From positions 645,607 through 709,606 of the forward strand of contig JAQJVL010000111.1 of assembly GCA_035578905.1 (NCBI GenBank): a DNA stretch of 64,000 bases, written 5' to 3'. The stretch is from Stictocephala bisonia. Lineage: Eukaryota; Arthropoda; Insecta; Hemiptera; Membracidae. The notes under the pieces are model-generated. The model worked only from the letters and a program-made list of their open reading frames with translations, was not told the DNA's origin and ran no database searches. Both the position numbers and the translations under genes were made by a program. Each line of letters begins with the position of its first letter. The first letter of the stretch is position 1. Positions 37,238 to 48,086 of this stretch are shown here, one piece after another.

Positions 37238-38438
37238 CTTAACTACAAGTCAAATTTATACACTACAGTTGTAACTATCAGTCTCTAATTACAAGTAAAA
37301 GTTGTACACTACAGTTGTAAATATCAGTCTCTAATTACAAGTCAAGGTTGTACACTACAGTTGTAAATATCAGTCTCTAATATCAAGTAAAAGTTGTGCA
37401 CTACAGTTGTAAATATCAGTCTCTAATTACAAGTCAAAGTTGTACACTACAGTTGTAACTACCAGTCTCTAATTACAAGTCACAGTTGTACACTACAGTT
37501 GTAACTACCAGTCTCTAATTACAAGTCAAAGTTGTACACTACAGTTGTAATTACCAGTCTCTAATTACAAGTCACAGTTGTACACTACAGTTGTAACTAC
37601 CAGTCTCTAATTACAAGTCAAAGTTGTACACTAGAGTTGTAACTACCAGTCTCTAATTACAAGTCAAAGTTGTACACTAGAGTTGTAACTACCAGTCTCT
37701 AATTACAAGTCAAAGTTGTACACTAGAGTTGTAACTACAAGACTCTAATTAGACGTCAAGTTGTACACTAAATTTATAACTACACGTCTCTAATTACAAG
37801 TCAAAGTTGTACAATTAAGTTGTAACTACCAGTCTCTAATTACAAGTCACAGTTGTACACTACAGTTGTAACTACCAGTCTCTAATTACAAGTCAAAGTT
37901 GTACACTACAGTTGTAACTACCAGTCTCTAATTACAAGTCACAGTTGTACACTACAGTTGTAACTACCAGTCTCTAATTACAAGTCAAAGTTGTACACTA
38001 GAGTTGTAACTACAAGACTCTAATTAGACGTCAAAGTTGTACACTAAATGTATATCTACACGTCTCTAATTACAAGTCAAAGTTGTACAATTAAGTTGTA
38101 ACTACCAGTCTCTAATTACAAGTCAAAGTTGTACAATTAAGTTGTAACTACCAGTCTCTAATTACAAGTCACAGTTGTACACTACAGTTGTAACTACCAG
38201 TCTCTAATTACAAGTCACAGTTGTACACTACAGTTGTAACTACCAGTCTCTAATTACAAGTCAAAGTTGTACACTACAGTTGTAACTACAAGTCTCTAAT
38301 TAGACGTCAAAGTAGTACACTAAAGTTATTACTACACGTCTCTAATTACAAGTCAAAGTTGTACAATAAAGTTGTAACTACAATACTCTAATTACAAGTC
38401 AAAGCTGTACAATAAAGTTATATTTACAAGTTAAAGTT
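37238..38438 (+). repeat. 46-bp tandem array with a 276-bp higher-order repeat
   Basis: About 26 units of GTCAAAGTTGTACACTACAG, TTGTAACTACCAGTCTCTAA and TTACAA. A variant unit with TTAGACGTCAAAG and TACACGTCTCT occurs at 37751, 38026 and 38302, i.e. every 275-276 bp, or six units. That marks a six-unit block copied as a whole. Confidence 0.95.
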
Positions 38439-38539
38439 AATGGTCGTTCGAACACGCCTTCAACGGCAGTCCCATGATTAAAGTTATTTTATTTATAGTT
38501 CGGGATGTCCTGGACTGGACCGTGCCAACGGGTTATCTA

Positions 38540-38610
38540 CAGCGGTGGTTCCCAACCTTCTGCCTCCAAGGATCTCTAGAGACCTAATATGGTATCGGTG
38601 GACCACAAGA
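38540..38610 (+). mobile_element. hAT-like element end
   Basis: CAGCGGTGGTTCCCAACCTT followed by GGTGGACCAC resembles the terminal repeat and subterminal part of hAT/Charlie-type elements (CAGNGGTTCTCAACCT). I did not find a matching right end before 39170, so this is a truncated or decayed copy. Confidence 0.35.
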
Positions 38611-39172
38611 TAGTTTAGATAATTAAGATAAAAGTAAAAAAATCATTTTTTGGAATTGTATTGACATTTTAATGAACTGCAAACAGAAAACAATAAGTAA
38701 TGTATCATGAAAAAAATTCGCATTAAAGTTTTGAATTACACAAACATAATAAAAGGCCTATATTATACGGCTGAGTAACGTTCTTGGTGTCACAGTTCAC
38801 TAGCAAGTACAAGAAGTCCTGTTGATGCGGAAAACCGACCTGTCAAATTCTCACTACAACATTTGTAGAACAAACATAGAGAGCAACTGCCTGCTAAAAT
38901 TATGGCAGTGTTCTATTGTCTTATGGCACTACGGCCCCTATCTGGCATAACATATATTCTTACTCACGTGTATATCTAATATAAGCTTCATAGTAGCCAG
39001 ACCTTGGTGGTACCAGTTGGTGTACAGTGGCATTGAGTGATTTGTTTTTAACATAGCTAGGCCATCTAATAATAACTTAAATAATTCCCCAACTTATCTG
39101 TCAGAACGTTTTTCTTACGTTTCTGAGACTAGGAACACTCAGCGTGGATCTTCATCAGCACCTCCAAAGGAA
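38611..39172. other. Non-coding stretch, possibly hAT-derived
   Basis: AT-rich, no open frame. Could be interior of the hAT-like element to its left. Confidence 0.3.
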
Positions 39173-39246
39173 ACCACCCGCCCACCCATATACGTATGGT
39201 GGTATTGACCCACCCACCCACCCATACACGTACGGTGGTATTGACA
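39173..39246 (+). repeat. Dispersed minisatellite, 2 units
   Basis: CCCGCCCACCCATATACGTA then TGGTGGTATTGACC, and a second unit with three CCCA blocks. Same family as 19035-19441. Confidence 0.85.
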
Positions 39247-39411
39247 AAGGTTTTTTTTTTACACTGAAACAAAGGTATTTTACACTGAAACAAATATAGA
39301 GTGAAAAATATACTGTTTCTTAATAAACACAATTCATGCATTTAATTACCATTTTATCGGTCTCCTTATGGATGTACGTGTTATCTCGATGTTGAAATGA
39401 GGGTACACTAT

Positions 39412-40090
39412 GCAATAGTCAATTACACCTTAACTTGTTTCCACAGTTTATAACAGGTTTTATTTTTTAATAGACTACTAAATTAATGCTAACCTACACT
39501 ATACAGAGTGTTTCAATGTTATTAGGGGTCACTAGAGGTCCAAGATCTACGAGACAACTTCAACATTTTAAATGGGAACGTGGTCATGTGATACGTCATT
39601 TAACAAAGCCATTTCAGGCTGAACACGATAAAAAAATTATAAATGTATAATGATGTATGATGTTTAGTTATTGCCTATGTATTTTCCTAATTAAACCATT
39701 TAAGAGCTACCTAACTTGGTTCCACGGTTTAGGATGCTTTTTGAATATGCCATTATATTAAAAGTCAAAAGCAGTTTCAGTAAGGAAAATACATAGGCGA
39801 TGCCCACTTAGATAAAATAAAAAAAAATTAAAAAGTAAATAACGACATATTCTTTTTTAATGCTGATTGCACTCCTGTTTTTAGCTTGAAATGGCGGTGT
39901 TAAATAACACATCACATGAAACACTCACTTAACATTTTGAAGCTGACTCCAAGATCTTGGACCCCAAAAGATCCTTAACAAAATTGGAACACTCTAAATT
40001 TAGTGTGGGTTAGTATTAATTCAAAGGCATGTTCAAAAAATCAAATATTTTATAAACTGTGAAAACAATTTGGCAGATTATTGACTTAAA
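39412..40090. mobile_element. Nested inverted-repeat element
   Basis: Outer arms (from about 39412 and about 40090 inward) share ACAGTTTATAA and AATTAATNCTAACC words. The next layer has CAGAGTGTTTCAATG at 39504 facing TTGGAACACTCT at about 39984-39995. The core has GCCTATGTATTTTCC (about 39674) facing GGAAAATACATAGGC (about 39783). AACTTGGTTCCACGGTTTA inside resembles the outer arm again. A preceding TATA and the CAGAG end suggest a Tc1/mariner-type MITE. No frame. Confidence 0.65.
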
Positions 40091-41133
40091 ACTCTGTACT
40101 GTAGACTACTGTATACAGCCCGTGAGACAGCCAATTCGTATATACCGGGCAGTGTCTATAGAAGTCTCGTATATACAGGAACGATTATTGTCATGCACGT
40201 GTGTGAGTAATAGACTATTAAGAAAAAATGACTCATGAACTAATTTTAAATACAAGAAACATTATTTTATCACTTTCGTTCCCAATTTATTTGGTATATT
40301 GTATCCAACAATTTGAGCAACATGATTAGCCTATAATTCCTGTTGTTATTGACGAACTTAATTTCTACAAATTGAATATCTCTAACAATATAATAAATTA
40401 CCAGCTTAATATAATCGGAATGCAAAATTAATCTCCTTAAACGAGTAGAGGATCTCTTTTGTAGAGCTCAATTCTCTGAGGAATCCGGCTTGAGAACGTC
40501 GAGGCGAGAACACCGCTGGAACACAGCGCGAGATCTGCAGAGGCGCCTCGGATAACTCAATGGGATCGATGGATTGGAAGACGGACACATAAAGGGTGGT
40601 ATTTAATAAAATCACAAAGCATCCGCGGGTCGGCAGCATTCCGAACTAAGTGCTGTGCATTCTTGATTACCAGCCCATCGCAGCGAGAGCTACAAGAATG
40701 TATCGATTGCGAGAGGCGCTGGGTCCGAACTGAACTGAGTTGTTTTGTGGTCGGTCAAAATGGCCAGTGAGTTGGATTGTACATGGTAATGAGGCGGGAG
40801 TAGTTAGTGAATCTAAAATTTTCCCAAACCCCAAACAGACAGTGTCCTACTCCTACTCCATGAATTCCATTGAACAAGTTCCGGGTTGTTGTAAATGTAT
40901 TAAAATATCACGAATCATTGATTCTTAATAATGATATCATAAGATAAATCGTATTGGTTCTCTAATCATGCGTTTATTTTTATTGAAAATTTTACGAAAA
41001 TTGCAGACAGAAGACAGATAGGCCTACATTTTTCGAATCGAAACTATTCTCAGCAAACATAAAATATTTCTGTCAACAATATAGGCGTGTCAAACGACCA
41101 GGCACTACGGGAATTTTGTGAACAAAACAGTGG
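40091..41133. other. Non-coding stretch with a GC-rich patch
   Basis: About 40440-40740 is GC-richer (GAGGCGAGAACACCGCTGG region) and open for 77 codons on the minus strand, but no protein family, splice sites or conservation can be shown. Confidence 0.4.
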
Positions 41134-41201
41134 TCATCATCATTATCATCACCACAACCACCACCATCATCATCATCACCACGACTACCACAATCATCAT
41201 G
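41134..41201 (+). repeat. CAT/CAC microsatellite
   Basis: Imperfect CATCAT..CACCAC..CATCATCATCACC run of about 68 bp. Confidence 0.9.
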
Positions 41202-41263
41202 GACACAACTGGATAAAGTACTGTTGGGACTCACTTTAAGATATAACTGACACGCTTGTTACA

Positions 41264-41375
41264 GAGTCAGAAAAACCGTACAAACACCACGTGGTTCGGA
41301 TTCTATTATTAGGCCTCCGTAACACTAGTCACTAGCCTATTAAGCTAGTAATTAGACTACACTCGTCATACATCC
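41264..41375 (+). repeat. Interspersed repeat family, partial copy 3
   Basis: Shares GAGTCAG, ACACCACGTGGTTCGGATTC and CTATTAAGCTAGTAATTAGA-type words with 25258-25400. Internally shortened. Confidence 0.5.
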
Positions 41376-42118
41376 ATGAATCCTTTAAGTATTTTTTAAA
41401 TACGAAATATATCAAATATACTATTAGTGAACGAGATCAATCCATCTACTTCTCGTACACGGTATATGTCTAAAGACGCGCACTTCTCTGCCCAAATAGG
41501 CGCAACACGTTACGCAAAATCTCATATCTTGTTTGGTTTATTGGAAAAAAGTATTAGGAAATACATCTAAACGATGTACGACAATGGCCATGACCCTGTG
41601 ACACGACTACATTACAGTCTTTATCGTTATACAGCCTGCGCTTATGACTACTGATTACCTGTTTCTCATTAGATATAATCAATCTATGATAATGCATTTT
41701 TGTTTCATAGTAAACATATGTTCCATTAGTGTTTGTGGTTAAGTTTTAACTGAAGACAAACAATGACAGTAATAAAAACTATACCAATCAGCAGTTTTCA
41801 TCGTTAAGAAGTCGAAGGAGGAAAACGTAAATACAGCATCACACTAGTATTTTGATTTGTTTAAACTGGATGAAAAATTACACAAGAAACATCTGTCAAT
41901 ATGACTGTAAAAGATTGTTTACCTAATGTAATGAAAATATATAATTTTTTTCTAACAGATAATTAGCCATTACGTATCAAACATTTTCCAATTAATAATC
42001 AATCAGAAATATCGTAACACTACAATTATAGTTTTACAAATTCTTTCAGTGAACAGGTGTTTTTTATAACACTAAAGTACCTAATGTACATCAAGGAAGT
42101 TCAGTAAAAGTGTCACAA
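41376..42118. other. AT-rich non-coding stretch
   Basis: No gene or element recognised. Confidence 0.5.
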
Positions 42119-45100
42119 CATAGTAGCTGTCTACTTTGCTACATTTGTAGTGACAGTCCAGCTTGCAGTCTGATATTGTTTCACACTGTATCGGGCGATA
42201 TCCAGGGCACCTTACCTCTCCCAACCCCTACTTCAACAACCTTCAGTTATATTTCACCTCCAATCGGTCCGTTAACTGAGTCTGTAGTCGGCTGTCGCCC
42301 CACTTTAGAACGTAAGTAGTGATAGTCCAGCATGCAGACTGATATTGTTTCACGCTGTATCGGGCGATATCCAGAACACCTTACCTCTCCCAACCCCTAC
42401 TTCAACAACCTTCAGTTATATTTCACCTCCAATCGGTCCGTTAACTGAGTCTGTAGCCGGCTGTCGCCCCACTTTAGAACGTAAGTAGTGACAGTCCAGC
42501 TTGCAGTCTGATATTGTTTCACACTGTATCGGGCGATATCCAAAACACTTTACCTCTCCAACCCCAACTCCAACAACCCTCAGTTATAGTTCACCTCCAA
42601 TCGGTCCGTTAACTGAGTCTATAGCCAGCTGTCATCCCACTTTAGAACGTAAGTAGTGACAGTCCAGCTTGCAGTCTGATATCGTTTCACACTGTATCGG
42701 GCGATATCCAGAACACCTTACCTCTCCCAACCCCCCACTTCAACAACCTGCAGTTATATTTCACCTCCAATCGGTCCGTTAACTGAGCCTGTAGCCGGCT
42801 GTCGCCCCACTTTAGAACATAAGTAATGACAGGCCAGCTTGCAGTCTGTTATTGTTTTACACTGTATCGGGTGATATCCAGAACACCTTACCTCCCCCAA
42901 CCCCCCACTTCAACAGCCTTCAGTTATATTTCACCTCAAATCGGTCCGTTAACTGAGCCTGTAGCCGGCTGTCGCCCTATTTTAGAACGTAAGTAGTGAC
43001 AGTCCAGCTTGCAGTTTGATATTGTTTCACACTGTATCGGGCGATATCCAAAACACTTTACTTCCCCCAACCCCCCACTCCAACAACCTTCAGTTATATT
43101 TCACCTCCAATCGGTCCGTTAACTGAGTCTGTAGCCGGCTGTCGTCCCACTTTAGAACGTAAGTAGTGACAGTCCAGCTTGCAGTCTGATATTGTTTCAC
43201 ACTGTATCGGGCGATATCCAGGACTCCTTACCTCTCCCAACCCCTATTCCAACAACCTTCAGTTATATTTCACCTCCAATCGGTCCGTTAACTGAGTCTA
43301 TAGCCAGCTGTCGCCCCACTTTAGAACGTAAGTAGTGACAGTCCAGCTTGCAGTCTGATATTGCTTCACACTGTATCGGGCGATATCCAGAACACCTTAC
43401 CTCTCCCAACCCCTACTTCAACAACCTTCCGTTATATTTCACCTCCAATCGGTCCGTTAACTGAGTCTGTAGCCGGCTGTAGCCCCACTTTAGAACGTAA
43501 GTAGTGACAGTCCAGCTTGCAGTCTGATATCGTTTTACACTGTATCGGGCGATATCCGGAACACCTTACCTCTTCCAACCCCCCACTTCAACAGCCTTCA
43601 GTTATATTTCACCTCCAATCTGTCCGTTAACTGAGCCTGTAGCCGGCTGTCGCCCCACTTTAGAACATAAGTAATGACAGTCCAGCTTGCAGTCTGATAT
43701 TGTTTTACACTGTATCGGGCGATATCCTGGACACCTTACCTCTCCTAACCCCTATTCCAACAACCTTCAGTTATATTTCACCTCCAATCGGTCCATTAAC
43801 TGAGTCTATAGCCAGCTGTCGTCCCACTTTAGAACGTTAGTAGTGACAGTCCAGGTTGCAGTCTGATATTGTTTCACACTGTATCGGGCGATATCCAGAA
43901 CACCTTGACTCCCCCAACCTCCACTTCAACAACCTGCAGTTATATTTCACCTCCAATCGGTCCGTTAACTGAGCCTGTAGCCGGCTGTCGCCCCACTTTA
44001 GAACATAAGTAATGACTGTCCAGCTTGCAGTCTGTTATTGTTTTACACTGTATCGGTCGATATCCAGAACACCTTACCTCCCCCAACCCCCCACTTTAAC
44101 AGCCTTCAGTTATATTTCTCGTCCAATCGGTCCGTTAACTGAGTCTATAGCCAGCTGTCGCCCTATTTTAGAACGTAAGTAGTGACAGTCCAGCTTGCAG
44201 TTTGATATTGTTTCACACTGTATCGGACGATATCCAAAACACTTTACTTCCCCCAACCCCCCACTCCAACAACCTTCAGTTATATTTCACCTCCAATCGG
44301 TCCGTTAACTGAGTCTGTAGCCGGCTGTCGTCCCACTTTAGAACGTAAGTAGTGACAGTCCAGCTTGCAGTCTGATATTGTTTCACACTGTATCGGGCGA
44401 TATCCAGGACTCCTTACCTCTCCCAACCCCTATTCCAACAACCTTCAGTTATATTTCACCTCCAATCGGTCCGTTAACTGAGCCTGTAGCCGGCTGTCGC
44501 CCCACTTTAGAACATAAGTAATGACAGTCCAGCTTGCAGTCTGACATTGTTTTACACTGTATCGGGCGATATCCTGGACACCTTACCTCTCCTAACCCCT
44601 ATTCCAACAACCTTCAGTTATATTTCACCTCCAATCGGTCCATTAACTGAGTCTATAGCCAGCTGTCGCCCCACTTTAGAACGTTAGTAGTGACAGTCCA
44701 GCTTGCAGTCTGATATTGTTTCACACTGTATCGGGCGATATCCAGAACACCTTACCTCCCCCAACCCCCCACTTCAACAAACTCCAGTTATATTTCACCT
44801 CCAATCGGTCCGTTAACTGAGTCTATAGCCGGCTGTCGCCCCACTTTAGAACATAAGTTAGGTCCAGCTTGCAGTCTGATATTGTTTTACACTGTATCGG
44901 GTAATATCCAGAACACCTTACCTCCCCCAACCTCCACTTCAACAACCTTCAGTTATATTTCACCTCCAATCGGTCCGTTAACTGAGTCTGTAGCCGGCTG
45001 TCGCCCCACTTTAGAACATAAGTAATGACAGTCCAGCTTGCAGTCTGATATTGTTTTACACTGTATCGGGTAATATCCAGAACACCTTACCTCCCCCAAC

Positions 45101-45274
45101 CCCCCACTTCAACAACCTTCAGTTATATTTCACCTCCAATCGGTCCGTTAACTGAGCCTGTAGCCGGCTGTCGCCCAATTTAAAACATAAGTAATGACAG
45201 TCCAACTTGCAGTCTGATATTATTTTACACTGTATCGGGTAATATCCAGAACACCTTACCTCCCCCAACCCCGT
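42119..45274 (+). repeat. 169-bp tandem array, about 18-19 units
   Basis: Unit landmarks are GACAGTCCAGCTTGCAGTCT, ACTGTATCGGGCGATATCCA, ACCTTACCTCTCCCAACCCC, CACCTCCAATCGGTCCGTTA and CCCCACTTTAGAACGTAAGT. The first spacings measured are 169, 169 and 168 bp. Several unit types are intermixed (CGTAAGTAG versus CATAAGTAA; CCCCCCACTTC versus CCCCTACTTC). Each unit has a donor-like GTAAGT on the plus strand and AGAGGTAAGG on the minus strand. The right end breaks off inside a unit. Confidence 0.96.
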
Positions 45275-46039
45275 GAATTACAATCCTTTCCCTTGTGTTG
45301 TTCAATAAATAAATTGTCTTGTTCAAGGTGATATTTTCTTCCGTATCATTACAATTACGTATTCACTATTTAACTAAATAGTATTTAAATTAATTAGATT
45401 TCTCCTACAAACCCATACATATCAATGCTTTAGCACAAAATATAATTTTTCAAGAATAAGTCATTTTCAATTACGTGTCAACAAATAGGTAACATTTTAT
45501 TATGTACTGTACAATAAAATAAAAGTTAATTTAAGTGGTTAAATGATTGATTATTCTCAATATTATATTCAGGTCCTAGATATAAACCATTAAACAGTGC
45601 AAACAACTCACACCACAACAAGTATGGAAATATTTTATTTTTGTTGCCTTATTAGATATATATTTTATCATTATTAACATATATTTATAAACCAGCTGTT
45701 TATTTGTCATTGGGCTATTTGTTAATGACACTTCGTAAAAAATAGTTGGGCTCATCTACACTCATTCGAAATCCACATTCGAACATATCTTGACAATCGG
45801 TGTCTTAAGAATAAATAAATAAAATAAATAAATATGTATTACATTTGTTTAACAGTACACGTCAAACAAAAAATATCAAATAACAAAAAGTAAATGTTAA
45901 GTAGATACAGACAGTTTTTAAACGACAGACATTTTTTTCACTTACATAAAACAATTCAAGCAATAAACGATCGAGCTATTATAAAGCGCAGAGCTTAAAA
46001 CAACCCGTACGATATGTTTTCAAGTGAATGGGCTAAGTT
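45275..46039. other. AT-rich non-coding stretch
   Basis: No gene. Contains the 3' end of an interspersed repeat at 45745-45838. Confidence 0.5.
45745..45838 (+). repeat. Interspersed repeat family, 3' end only (copy 4)
   Basis: CTCATCTACACTCATTCG, CATATCTTGACAATCGGTG and TCTTAAGAATAAATAAAT match the 3' end of 25090-25495 (CGATTGGCGTCTTACTAAAG). The tail is an AAATA microsatellite. Confidence 0.6.
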
Positions 46040-46296
46040 TAAGGGTCTTAATTAAATGAATCGTGTATGAAGAAACGAAATTGGCTGAGAAATACTAGAG
46101 AGGGCAGCTTCTTGGCAGAGAGAACAAGATTAACAAAACAGCCCCTAGCGGGTGGGTTTGTATTTAAGGGGGGGGGGTTGCAAACGGCGATGGGGAGTTT
46201 TGTTAATTAACCAGAAGCCTAATCAAGGATATCCAGGGCGGCTACATACATATCTGCATCCGTTCCATGCTTATTGATTCACTAACCACCGGCGTT
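46040..46296 (-). repeat. Inverted non-coding duplication, member A
   Basis: The reverse complement of this segment aligns along its length with 56498-56745. Shared words include AACGCCGG, AATCAATAAGCA, CGGATGCAGATAT, ATTAGGCTTCT, GTTAATTAA, CTCTGCCAAG and TCTCAGCCAATTT. By eye identity is about three quarters, with small indels. A G run near 46171 is a likely variable tract. No open frame and no terminal repeats. Confidence 0.75.
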
Positions 46297-46752
46297 GTAT
46301 CCTGCAGGTCCTTTATAGTGGCATTACTACACTAACTAGAGTTAAAACAATCGAATATTACGGAGTGGAGATCAATTATGCTGCAATTGGAGTTTGCATT
46401 CGATTAAAATTCGGTTTATGTTGGACGAATGCAAAACTCAGAATAATGTCCTGTGTTAATAAACAGCAAATAATAAGTATTATTTTAGTCCAATGTAGTC
46501 TCGCTACCAATATTTCAGAGAATTAGATAACATTAAAAAGACACATACAGATAAAAAAGGTATTTGCAGAGACGTATAAAGGTACATGAATGACAGTATA
46601 GGCTTTTGCTATATACTTAACAAAGACTTTGATCGACAAAAGTCAGACATTCAAAATCCTTAATCGCCCATTTGTTGATCATCAACTACTAAAATTAATA
46701 AAAAGGTGTTTTTAAGACTATTAGTATATAGTTTTTTAATTAGCATAATACG
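46297..46752. other. AT-rich non-coding stretch
   Basis: No gene or element recognised. Confidence 0.5.
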
Positions 46753-46908
46753 TGTTGGTACATATACAGTACAAGTAAACGTCACACAACACAAATTTAT
46801 TACAATATAAGCACAAAATGCACAAATTTATTACAATACAAGCACAAAACGCACAAATATATTACAATTGTGTGACGTTTACTTGTACTGTATTAGTATA
46901 TGTGTTAC
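46753..46908. mobile_element. Small inverted-repeat (MITE-like) segment
   Basis: TACAGTACAAGTAAACGTCA (about 46765-46784) faces its inverted copy at about 46873-46892, with flanking ACATAT/ATATGT. The right arm has a 6-base insertion. The loop is two to three direct copies of CACAAATTTATTACAATA plus CAAGCACAAAA. It overlaps or abuts the fold-back element at 46903 and may be its debris. Confidence 0.55.
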
Positions 46909-47985
46909 ACTTAAACTCCGAATTCGGACAATGTCCGAAATTTTTACTCACTTCGCGATTTGGACAACGTGAATTACCCACGTCGCGGATTGAGCATTTT
47001 ATTCGGACATTGGCCGAAGCGAAATACCCAGAACGCGTTGTGGGTAAGCGAAAGTACTCAATTGCCGAAATAAACACGTTCATCGGAGATTGAGCAAAAC
47101 CATAATACCCATAACCCGACGTGGGTAATCTATTTTACCCACGTCAGGTTGTGGGTATTTGTAATTTGCGCAAACGCTGAAAAGCCTCCAAACACAACCA
47201 TGCCCTACACTAATTCCATTATAACAAGTAAAATAAAATCAAATTTTCCTTGAAATTCCATTTATTTTAAAGTATCTTATTATTGAAAATAGAAAAAAAG
47301 TTATTAAATATTTTCATACTAATACGTCTTTTATATGAGTCTTTTTCACACATGTACCACTTTCAATGTAAGTCTAAGTCTTCGTTATTTGAAACTTCAT
47401 AATGTATGTGCTGACCACAATCAAAACAGCTGTTTCCTTTGCCACAATCAATATCACAGAGTGTTAAGTTATCGCTGGACATAGTTTCTTTTTCTACGTG
47501 TTTATTGTGTTCTACAGTCCTTGTCAAAATCTCCGAAGCATCTTCATCCACAGCATTTATTTCTTCGTTGTCTTCTTCATTAAAACTTCTTTTCAAGCTT
47601 AGAGAACTCTCCTTCTAGTTCTTCCTCAGTAGTTATTTTTTTTACGACGTCGGCTGTCAAAGGGGAATCTAACCTTTGATTCACGTCTGGACCGTGAGAA
47701 ACGGATTTCGGCGTTTGCGAAAATTACAAATACCCACAACCCGACGTGGGTAAAATAGATTACCCACGTCGGGTTATGGGTATTATGCTTTTGCTCAATC
47801 TCCGATGACCGTGTTTATTTCGGCAATTGAGTATTTTCGTTTACCCACAACGTGTTCTGGGTATTTCGCTTCGGCCGATGTCCGAATAAAATGCTCACTC
47901 CGCGACGTGGGTAATTCACGTTGTCCACATCGCGAAGTGAGTAAAAATTTCGGACATTCTCCGAATTCAGATTTTGAGTGTAACA
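46903..47985. mobile_element. Fold-back element with palindromic terminal repeats
   Basis: 1083 bp with inverted arms of about 280 bp (46903-47182 and about 47708-47985). Ends are TGTTACACTTAAA and, inverted, TGTTACACTCAAA. Arms share CGAATTCGGA, ATGTCCGAAATTTTTACTCA and repeated ACCCACGTCG words. Each arm also holds its own hairpin: TAACCCGACGTGGGTA facing TACCCACGTC.GGTT (about 47110-47157 and 47740-47782). The target duplication is ambiguous: TG if the ends are TGTTACAC, or ATGT if they are GTTACAC. The centre contains a broken acidic reading frame on the minus strand. The family is not recognised. Confidence 0.8.
47363..47733 (-). pseudogene. Broken reading frame of unknown acidic protein inside fold-back element
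   Basis: On the minus strand a frame starting near 47733 gives SQTPKSVSHGPDVNQRLDS and ITTEEELEGEFSKLEKKF, then meets a stop near 47585. The neighbouring frame continues at once as SFNEEDNEEINAVDEDASEI and LCDIDCGKGNSCFDCGQHIH, with a stop at 47363. One frameshift therefore splits about 120 codons. The non-repetitive, charge-rich composition looks like real coding. The two cysteine pairs are too few to claim a zinc finger. It may be the element's own protein, a captured host exon or a remnant. No start codon is visible, and its 5' end overlaps the terminal repeat. Confidence 0.5.
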
Positions 47986-48086
47986 TGTGTAAAAACGAAT
48001 CAAAGGAATAGCGTTGTATGGAAAGACAATAGAAAAGTTGGCGGATTTAATAAGTAGGGAAGGCATTTTGTGTAAGGAGAGGTGAA

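Noticed and set aside
40406..40928. Two small frames at 40.4-40.9 kb as a host gene
   Set aside because: On opposite strands, short, unrecognised and without splice or codon-bias support.
46818..48066. 63-91-codon frames in the arms of the fold-back element
   Set aside because: They run through the inverted arms on both strands and read palindromic terminal-repeat sequence, not independent protein.
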